From contig SIBR01000058.1 of assembly GCA_009695065.1 (NCBI GenBank), forward strand, positions 1 through 11,428: a stretch of 11,428 nt of DNA. Direction: 5' to 3'. The translations under genes and the position numbers were made by a program. Shown one piece after another: positions 6,402-11,428 of the stretch. This DNA comes from Opitutus sp. Its GTDB lineage: Bacteria; Verrucomicrobiota; Verrucomicrobiae; Opitutales; Opitutaceae. Below the pieces are notes generated by a model. The model ran no database searches. It had not been told where the DNA came from and saw nothing but the letters and a program-made list of their open reading frames with translations. Numbering within the stretch: position 1 is the first letter of the stretch; each line of letters opens with the position of its first letter.

Positions 6402-7592
6402 ATGAATTCATGCCCCGCGTTCCGCCCCGTTTTGGTTTTCGTTTTCGCTTTGGTGTTCGGCGCCCTGGCCCCCAGCCACGCGGCCGATCTCAGCCCCGGC
6501 GTTCGCAAGGTTCGCGACCTGGTCGTTTACGAAGACCCGAAATTCTATGCGGCGTTTCCGTCGGTGATCCGGCGGCCCGACGGCGAGCTGCTGCTCGCCT
6601 TCCGGCGGGCGCCCGCCCGGGTGGCGTTGCAGGAGAAGAGCGAGTCGCACGTCGATCCCAACAGCTACCTGGTGATGGTGCGCTCGCGCGATGGCGCGGC
6701 GACTTGGACGAAGGAGCCGGAACTCATCTACGCGCATGCGTTCGGCGGCTCGCAGGACCCGTGTTTGCTGCAACTGCGCGATGGCACGCTGCTCTGCACG
6801 AGCTATGGCTGGGCCCTCATGAAGCCGGAGGCGCGGGCGGCGCTCAGGAAGCCCGTGATGCCGAACGGGGCCGGCTGGGTTTTTCTCGGTGGTTATATCG
6901 TGCGCTCGACGGACGGCGGCAAGACGTGGCAAGGGCCGGTTTATCCGCCGCACATCCCGCCGGAAACAAGTCACGATCCCTATGGCCAGCCGGTGCCGGC
7001 CTATAATCGCGGGGCGCCGGTCGAGGGGCGCGACGGCCGGATCTTCTGGGTGGTGGCGGCGACCGACGATGCGGCCGCGCGCAAGGTTTCGACGCACCTG
7101 CTCGTCTCCGCGGACAAGGGTTTGACGTGGCGTTATTCGGCCCCCGTGGCGGTCGACGAAAAAGTGATCTTCAACGAAACGTCGATCCACGAAACGCCGA
7201 AGGGCGACTTGGTGGCGTTTTTGCGCACGGGGAAGTATGACGACCAGGCCTGCATTGCGCGTTCGACGGACGGAGGGAAAACGTTTCAGCCGTGGCAGGG
7301 GATGGGATTTCAGGGCCATCCGCTCCATGCGCTGCGGCTCGCTGACAATCGCGTGCTGCTGGTCTACGGCTATCGCCACGCGCCCTTTGGCATTCGGGCC
7401 CGCATCCTCAACGCTGAGTGCACCGATTTTGCGACCGCGCCCGAGATGGTGTTGCGCGCTGATGGTGGCACGACCGATCTCGGCTATCCCTGGTCCGTGC
7501 AACTGGCCGGCCATCGCGTGCTCGTCACGTATTATTATAATATCAAGGGTGGGCCACGGCACATTGCCGGAACGATCTTGGAAATCGATTGA
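6402..7592 (+). CDS. Secreted sialidase-like BNR/Asp-box protein
   Basis: The 396-residue protein has a Sec signal peptide (hydrophobic residues ~9-22, cleavage near SHA-A, residue 28). It then folds as a sialidase-type six-bladed propeller: four Asp-boxes are visible, SRDGAATW (95-102), STDGGKTW (169-176), SADKGLTW (236-243) and STDGGKTF (288-295). FPSVIRRPDGELLLAF (52-67) occupies the place of the first arginine motif of sialidases, FNETSIHE (257-264) could hold the catalytic glutamate, and GYPWSVQL (361-368) is the last conserved strand. Family members remove terminal sialic acids or related sugars from glycans outside the cytosol. The full set of three active-site arginines was not verified, so the actual bond cleaved is open; many environmental relatives are only 'sialidase-fold' hydrolases. 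ATG 6402 is the start that gives the signal peptide; the Shine-Dalgarno is weak. No terminator separates it from the convergent pseudogene. Confidence 0.85.
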   Translation: MNSCPAFRPVLVFVFALVFGALAPSHAADLSPGVRKVRDLVVYEDPKFYAAFPSVIRRPDGELLLAFRRAPARVALQEKSESHVDPNSYLVMVRSRDGAATWTKEPELIYAHAFGGSQDPCLLQLRDGTLLCTSYGWALMKPEARAALRKPVMPNGAGWVFLGGYIVRSTDGGKTWQGPVYPPHIPPETSHDPYGQPVPAYNRGAPVEGRDGRIFWVVAATDDAAARKVSTHLLVSADKGLTWRYSAPVAVDEKVIFNETSIHETPKGDLVAFLRTGKYDDQACIARSTDGGKTFQPWQGMGFQGHPLHALRLADNRVLLVYGYRHAPFGIRARILNAECTDFATAPEMVLRADGGTTDLGYPWSVQLAGHRVLVTYYYNIKGGPRHIAGTILEID

Positions 7593-7599
7593 GCGGGAG

Positions 7600-8613
7600 G
7601 GCGGCCGGGTCGACGTGCCGACGCGCAGGGCCGGGGTGAGATCCTCGCGGTAAAAAATTTCCCCGGACAAACGGGCGACAAACTCCTTCATGGCCGCGCC
7701 GTGCCGCGCCGTGTACCAGCGGCGGGCGTCCACGTCGTCTCCCGTCCAAACGTAGGCGACTCCGCCGTGATCGGGATCGTAGCACACGCCCGGCCCGCCC
7801 GGAAACGTGATCGCGAAAGCGCCCGGGTGGGCGTCCGCCATATAGGTGCGCTGAACGCCCGTGCGGGCGCCGGGAATGGACCGGCCACCGGCCCGCCCGA
7901 ATGGCATTCGCCATGATTTTCAAATAGGCCGGATCGTGAAAAAGGGCCGCTTCGCCCGGCATCAGGCCAAAGACCCGCCCTCTCCGATACGAACGAAGCC
8001 AGGCCATCGGCACGGAGAATTCGCCGACTTCGCCCTCGATGATGATCACGGCGTCGTCCTTGACCGTGGCCCGCAGCAGTTCCTCCCGGGTTTCGAAACG
8101 ATCCGTTTCGGCGGTGAAGATGGGATGCGGATACAGGCTGAGCGAAGTCAGGCGGGCATCCCTGGGCAAAGGCCCGGCGTAACGGACGCCGAGTACCTCG
8201 TCCTGAAATTTTTTCCACGCCTCCGAAGCCCCGGTCCGTGACCGGAGCACCACGAGCCCCTTGCCCCGGGCGACAAATCCCCGCGCCAAATCGAGGCCCT
8301 CGGCCGTTAGCGTCTCTTGCTGGTCGAAAAGCACCGCGACGTGGGGATCCGAGGGCCGTGCGAATGGCGGCCCGGTCACGTTCGGTAGCGGAACCCGGCA
8401 GACGCGGCGGTATTTTCCCGGCAGATCTTTTACCAGATAACTTTCCAGCCGGCCAACGGCCGCGGCAGTTTCCGTTGAGCCGGTCCCGGCCTCGCTCAAC
8501 AAACAGACCGCCAACGGCGCGGCTTCGTCACGCGACCAGGCCTGCGGCAACACGGCGGAGAACGTTACACCCAGCGCCAGCACCATGCCGGTGCGGAGTG
8601 CGGTGGTGGGCAT
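7600..8613 (-). pseudogene. ThuA-domain secreted protein, frameshifted and 3'-truncated
   Basis: From ATG 8613 (preceded by AAGGA at 10-nt spacing) the frame encodes a signal peptide (residues ~8-28) and a ThuA-like glutamine-amidotransferase-fold domain (~33-238), with HVAVLFDQ (91-98), FVARGKGLVVLR (113-124), EVLGVRY (139-145) and MAWLRSYRRGRVFGLMPGE (203-221). At residue ~240 the frame breaks. The next frame continues with a plausible second domain, starting GVQRTYMADAHPGAFAITFP and running through VWTGDD and FYRED; I recall this kind of segment following ThuA in large verrucomicrobial proteins that may also carry a c-type cytochrome. This domain is cut off near 7600, directly beside the stop codon of the sialidase gene. 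The frame break coincides with a perfect 7-bp tandem repeat at 7880-7893. ThuA proteins are linked to sugar metabolism, but this copy cannot be functional as written. Confidence 0.75.
7880..7893. repeat. 7-bp tandem duplication (ACCGGCC x2) at the ThuA frameshift
   Basis: Two perfect adjacent copies of ACCGGCC occupy 7880-7886 and 7887-7893. Removing one copy joins the ThuA frame (NAIRAGR) in phase to the downstream domain frame (SIPGARTGVQRTYM). The repeat is therefore the likely frameshift lesion. Confidence 0.6.
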
Positions 8614-8980
8614 TGAAATTCGATCCTTGGAGCGGGGAAGCCTCGGGCGAAAGGGGGGTGAAGCTCGGAGGGTGTCGTTGGCAGATACAATCAGAATTCT
8701 CCCGGGTGCACGAAAGTGTCGTGGTGTGGCCTCGCTTCTTTCAGGATGAGGCCGCAATCCGGATGGCAAAGGCGCGTTACCGGTGGAAACCAAGCTACCT
8801 ATAACCCGGCTAAGCCCATGGCCGCGCAACTCGTTGCTCGCCGTGGACTCCCGGTTCGACGATATACATCGTGTTCGTCGGCACTCGCTTCTAAAATGCT
8901 TGGGTAAACCGAGAAGCAGGCGGATTTTCGTACCGCCGGATCATGACAGTCCCGCTGCTCGCGCTTACGCCCATCCTATC
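8614..8980. other. 367-bp non-coding gap between divergent ThuA remnant and rpoZ
   Basis: No gene is supported here. Open frames on both strands lack family resemblance and start signals. The gap must hold promoters for two divergent genes. It contains a promoter-like pair at 8777-8805, a second -10-like TAAAAT at 8892-8897, a small dyad ACGAT-ATAC-ATCGT at 8859-8872, and at 8731-8750 a stretch whose reverse strand reads CTCATCCTGAAAGAAGCGAG. That stretch resembles the widespread intergenic repeat that mistranslates as 'HPERSE'. Confidence 0.5.
8777..8805 (+). promoter_or_regulatory. Candidate sigma-70-type promoter for rpoZ
   Basis: TTACCG (8777-8782) is followed after exactly 17 nt by TATAAC (8800-8805), which matches the -10 consensus at five of six positions; the -35 matches at only three. 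Transcription would start near 8812 and leave a leader of about 170 nt before the rpoZ ATG. A later TAAAAT at 8892 is an alternative without a clear -35. Confidence 0.3.
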
Positions 8981-9202
8981 ATGAGAGACGATTATCTGAG
9001 AGACGCCCTGAAGGTCGTCGACGATCCGAACATTCTGGTCAACGTCGTCTCGCGACGCGTCAAGCAGCTCAAACGCGGCAATCGGCCGTTGATCGAATCG
9101 CTGGAAAAACTTTCCGCGGAAGACACCGCGTTGCGCGAAATCGCCGAAGGCAAGATCAGCTATGAGCTGGCCACGCCCGAGGAGATTGCGGCGCACCGGT
9201 AA
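8981..9202 (+). CDS. rpoZ: DNA-directed RNA polymerase subunit omega
   Basis: The 73-residue product starts MRDDYLRDALKVV and carries the core omega signature LVNVVSRRVKQLKRGNRPL (residues 19-37), followed by the helical tail EDTALREIAEGKISYEL (47-63). Omega binds the C-terminal end of the beta-prime subunit, helps RNA polymerase assemble and, in many bacteria, forms one of the (p)ppGpp sites. The length fits short omega proteins. ATG 8981 is chosen because it opens directly into the conserved N-terminus; there is no Shine-Dalgarno sequence (leader ACGCCCATCCTATC), and the upstream open frame has no omega features. It stands alone here, not beside gmk as in many genomes. Being a housekeeping gene, it marks this window as chromosomal. 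Confidence 0.9.
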   Translation: MRDDYLRDALKVVDDPNILVNVVSRRVKQLKRGNRPLIESLEKLSAEDTALREIAEGKISYELATPEEIAAHR

Positions 9203-9217
9203 AAAGCTGATCGCAGA

Positions 9218-9233
9218 TCCCGGTGATCCGGGA
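9218..9233. terminator. Small hairpin after rpoZ, possible terminator
   Basis: TCCCGG (9218-9223) pairs with CCGGGA (9228-9233) around TGAT, 15 nt after the rpoZ stop. There is no T-tract directly after it. A separate T6 run at 9262-9267 is itself the loop of a weak GGGCG/CGCCC hairpin (9257-9272). Neither is a convincing terminator alone. Confidence 0.25.
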
Positions 9234-9369
9234 CGAGAACGCGGCAGCCGGGTGTTGGGCGTTTTTTCGCCCCGCTGACGTTTGGCGATCGGCTTAATGT
9301 GTTCGGCGGGCGTTTTCTGCTGTCGACGTCGATGCGTCGGCTGTGCCATAGCGGGAGAGACCCCCGCCC

Positions 9370-10959
9370 ATGTTTTCCCTCCGTATCGGTTTCCGTACTG
9401 TCGTGTGGATCGTTGCGGCCCTTGGCCTGGGGCTGTTGGCGAGATCCCAGACTTACGATGTGTTGATCCGGGGTGGCCGGGTGCTCGACGGCAGTGGCAC
9501 GCCTTGGTTGCGGGCCGACGTGGCCATCATGGGCGACCGGATTGCCGCGGTTGGGCGTTTACCCGGTGCCTCGGCGAAGCAGGTCATCGATGCGAGCGGG
9601 CTCTATGTCGCACCCGGTTTCATCGACGGTCATTCGCACGCGACGGCGGGCCTAGCCCGGGAAGAAACCGCGGGGGCTGAGGCGCTCTTGCGGCAGGGCA
9701 TCACGACCGTGTTTGCCAATCCCGATGGCGGTGGCCCGACGGATCTCGCGGCACAGCGGCGGACGCTGGCGGGGCATCGGCCGGGCGTGAACATTGCGCA
9801 ATTGATCGGGCACAATTCGATCCGTTCCGAAGTCATCGGTGGCGCCGATCGGGCGCCGACCGATGCCGAGTTGGCGAAAATGGGTGCATTGGTGCGGCGG
9901 GGTTTCGAGGCCGGTGCCTTCGGCCTTTCGGCCGGTCCGTTTTACACGCCGGGCACGTTTTCCAAGACGGAGGAACACATCGCGCTCGCCCGCGTCGCGG
10001 CCGAGTTCGATGGTTTTTACACGAGCCACATTCGCGACGAGGCGGATTATAACGTCGGCGTCCGTGCTGCGGTCGACGAGGTGATCCGGGTGGCACGCGA
10101 GACCGGAATCCCGGGGATCGTCACCCACATCAAGGTCCTCGGTCCCCGGGTCTGGGGGCTCTCCGGCGAGATCATTCAGCGCATCGATTCCGCCCGCGCG
10201 GCCGGCGTGCAGATTTTTGCCGACCAGTATCCTTACGAGGCCTCATCGACCGGGCTGACGGCGGCGCTGGTGCCGGCCTGGGTTCAGGAGGGCGGCCCGG
10301 CGGCGCTCAAGGGCCGGCTGGCCGACCCCGAGCAGCGGGTTCGCATTCGCCGCGAGATGAGCGAGAACCTCGACCGCCGTGCCGGTGCGGCCAACATCTT
10401 GATCCGCAGCCATGCGGCCGATCCCTCGATCGAGGGTAAACGGCTCGATGCGATCGCCCGGGCCCGCCTCGTCGAGCCCGTGGATGCGGCGATCGACCTC
10501 GTGCTCAACGGGGGCGCCTCGATCATGTCGTTCAATATGCAGGAGGCCGATATCCGGGCGTTCATGGCGCAGCCCTGGACGATGACGTGTTCGGATGGGG
10601 AACTCGTGGCGCCGGGCGACGGAATGACGCATCCGCGTTCCTACGGCCCGTATCCGCGAAAGCTCCGGCGTTATGTCATCGAGCAAAAGGTGCTGACGCT
10701 CGAACGCGCGATTCATTCGATGACCGGTCTGCCGGCGGCGGTGTTTCGAGTGCGCGACCGGGGTGCACTCCGGCCCGGCGCCTTCGCCGATGTGGCGGTC
10801 CTCGATCTGGCCGCGGTGCGAGACCGCGCCACCTACGAGCAGCCGCACCAGCTGGCCGAGGGGATGCGCTACGTTTTCGTCAATGGCGTGGCGGCGATAG
10901 CAGCGGACCGGCTTACCGGAGTCCGAGGGGGCCGGTTGTTGGTGCGAGTCCGGCCCTGA
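9370..10959 (+). CDS. N-acyl-D-amino-acid deacylase-like amidohydrolase, exported
   Basis: The 529-residue protein belongs to the D-aminoacylase branch of the amidohydrolase superfamily, which hydrolyses N-acyl-D-amino acids. A hydrophobic N-terminus (residues ~9-26, ending ARSQ) indicates export, unlike the classical cytosolic enzymes. The small beta-sandwich portion (YDVLIRGGRVLDGSGTPWLRAD, 29-50) leads into the metal site: HSH in FIDGHSHA (H88, H90), H220 in YTSHIRDE, H253 in VTHIKV and the catalytic aspartate D409 in TCSDGE. The position where classical D-aminoacylases have a zinc-ligand cysteine (GNCG) reads FANPDGGG (115-122) here, so the metal site differs. Likely substrates are peptidoglycan-derived or other D-amino-acid conjugates in the periplasm, which is inference. 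ATG 9370 follows GGGAGAG at about 10-nt spacing. It is transcribed alone and followed by a terminator. Confidence 0.88.
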   Translation: MFSLRIGFRTVVWIVAALGLGLLARSQTYDVLIRGGRVLDGSGTPWLRADVAIMGDRIAAVGRLPGASAKQVIDASGLYVAPGFIDGHSHATAGLAREETAGAEALLRQGITTVFANPDGGGPTDLAAQRRTLAGHRPGVNIAQLIGHNSIRSEVIGGADRAPTDAELAKMGALVRRGFEAGAFGLSAGPFYTPGTFSKTEEHIALARVAAEFDGFYTSHIRDEADYNVGVRAAVDEVIRVARETGIPGIVTHIKVLGPRVWGLSGEIIQRIDSARAAGVQIFADQYPYEASSTGLTAALVPAWVQEGGPAALKGRLADPEQRVRIRREMSENLDRRAGAANILIRSHAADPSIEGKRLDAIARARLVEPVDAAIDLVLNGGASIMSFNMQEADIRAFMAQPWTMTCSDGELVAPGDGMTHPRSYGPYPRKLRRYVIEQKVLTLERAIHSMTGLPAAVFRVRDRGALRPGAFADVAVLDLAAVRDRATYEQPHQLAEGMRYVFVNGVAAIAADRLTGVRGGRLLVRVRP

Positions 10960-10970
10960 CGGATCCTCGT

Positions 10971-11011
10971 CGAGCGGGGGGCCGCGTTTGCCCCGCCGCT
11001 CGTTGGTTTTT
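10971..11011 (+). terminator. Rho-independent terminator after the amidohydrolase
   Basis: CGAGCGG-GGGG (10971-10981) pairs with CCCC-G-CCGCTCG (10991-11002), eleven pairs with one bulged G, closing a 9-nt loop. It is followed by TTGGTTTTT. It lies 11 nt after the stop codon and isolates the amidohydrolase from the receptor gene downstream. Confidence 0.75.
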
Positions 11012-11195
11012 GGGGTGCCCCGCCGTAAACCGTTGAATGTAATGAAAAAAGTTCTCGATCTATCGGCCCCGTCTCCGCACGATTTTTCCCCGTCCCAGTC
11101 TTAATAGTGTTTAACGTTTTTCGTCGCACCACACTTGGGGCGCGTTTCTTGTCCGTTTCGAGCCCCACAGATCCTGTTTAGTGTTTCCTACTACC

Positions 11196-11428
11196 ATGAT
11201 AAAATCCACCACCCCTGCCGGACGTCATTGGCCGGCCGGCTTTCGCACGACGGCGCTGGCCGTTGTTTTGTTCCTCGGCTTCGCCGCTCAGTCCGCCCTC
11301 GCGCAGGGAACTCTCGTCGGCCGTGTGACCAATTCCGCCACAGGCAAGCCCTTGGAGGGCGCCCGGGTTGAATTGAAAGGCACGACCCGCTTCACCGACG
11401 TCGATTCAACCGGTGAATACCGCTTCAC
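11196..11428 (+). CDS. TonB-dependent receptor, N-terminal fragment (runs off the window)
   Basis: The frame opens at ATG 11196 and is still open at the window edge (77 complete codons). It has a long signal peptide: a positive N-region (MIKSTTPAGRHWPAGFR), a hydrophobic core (TTALAVVLFLGFAAQS) and an ALA-Q cleavage site near residue 36. The mature protein begins GTLVGRVTNSATGKPLEGARVEL and continues to DVDSTGEYRF, the carboxypeptidase-regulatory-like (CarboxypepD_reg) beta-sandwich that precedes the plug in SusC-like and many verrucomicrobial receptors. The plug and barrel lie beyond the window. No Shine-Dalgarno sequence precedes the start (TTTCCTACTACC). The substrate is unknown. This is a second receptor, distinct from the fragment that ends at 235. 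Confidence 0.82.
   Translation, partial: MIKSTTPAGRHWPAGFRTTALAVVLFLGFAAQSALAQGTLVGRVTNSATGKPLEGARVELKGTTRFTDVDSTGEYRF

Noticed and set aside
382..7592. Sialic-acid catabolic cluster (sialidase plus ROK kinase as NanK)
   Set aside because: The two genes are 5 kb apart on opposite strands, and no lyase, epimerase or sialic-acid transporter gene is present.
1757..7616. GTCGAC (SalI) sites at both broken-gene junctions (1761, near 7609), hinting at a cloning artefact
   Set aside because: The same hexamer also occurs inside intact genes, for example near 7151, 9018 and 10074, so it is simply common in this GC-rich sequence.
6408..7907. Minus-strand open frame of 499 codons
   Set aside because: Only its first ~95 codons are real (the displaced C-terminal part of the ThuA protein). 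The rest is antisense to the sialidase gene.
8813..8869. 18-codon minus-strand open frame starting MYIVEPG
   Set aside because: It has no ribosome-binding site, conserved context or partner; it is too short to support.
8841..8890. tRNA-like GGTTCGA in a gap
   Set aside because: The flanking bases do not form the 5-bp T stem and no acceptor or anticodon arms can be drawn.
1..11428. CRISPR array, insertion sequence, integron or prophage
   Set aside because: No regularly spaced repeats, transposase or integrase frames, terminal inverted repeats or phage genes were found.

Overview
The window looks like chromosomal DNA from a GC-rich member of the Verrucomicrobiota, most likely Opitutaceae. The signs are TonB-dependent receptor fragments at both ends, a Tat-exported Gfo/Idh/MocA oxidoreductase, a secreted BNR/Asp-box sialidase-like protein, a ThuA-domain protein, a 7TM/PAS hybrid histidine kinase and a verrucomicrobial-type RNA polymerase omega subunit. 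Placement is by remembered family resemblance, not by a database search. No rRNA, tRNA, CRISPR array, insertion sequence or phage gene is visible.

Layout: (1) 2-235 (+) is the C-terminal end of a TonB-dependent receptor, followed by a strong, probably bidirectional terminator at 271-303. (2) 382-2927 (-) holds a broken hybrid histidine kinase followed 10 nt downstream by a ROK-family sugar kinase. The kinase has lost most of its HisKA domain and all of its HATPase domain through an internal out-of-frame deletion. (3) 3172-4545 (+) is a Tat-signal Gfo/Idh oxidoreductase, divergent from the kinase across a 28-bp dyad. (4) 4600-5586 (-) is a WYL-domain regulator and 5656-6282 (+) is a conserved-looking helical protein of unknown function. 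They diverge from a 69-bp gap packed with GGGTGGG/CCCACCC half-sites. (5) 6402-7592 (+) is a secreted sialidase-like protein. (6) 7600-8613 (-) is a ThuA-domain pseudogene, frameshifted at a 7-bp tandem duplication and cut off just after the end of the sialidase gene. (7) 8981-9202 (+) is rpoZ. (8) 9370-10959 (+) is an exported N-acyl-D-amino-acid deacylase-like amidohydrolase, then a terminator. (9) 11196-11428 (+) is the N-terminus of a second TonB-dependent receptor, with signal peptide and carboxypeptidase-like plug-side domain, cut by the window edge.

The general theme is uptake and processing of complex glycans or peptidoglycan-like material: outer-membrane transporters, secreted hydrolases, a periplasmic oxidoreductase and a cytosolic sugar kinase. 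The genes do not form one clean operon and no complete pathway is present. The most notable features are the two independently broken genes, each with a readable lesion, and the compact WYL/unknown-protein module with its palindromic control region. The latter is the only candidate here for something undescribed.
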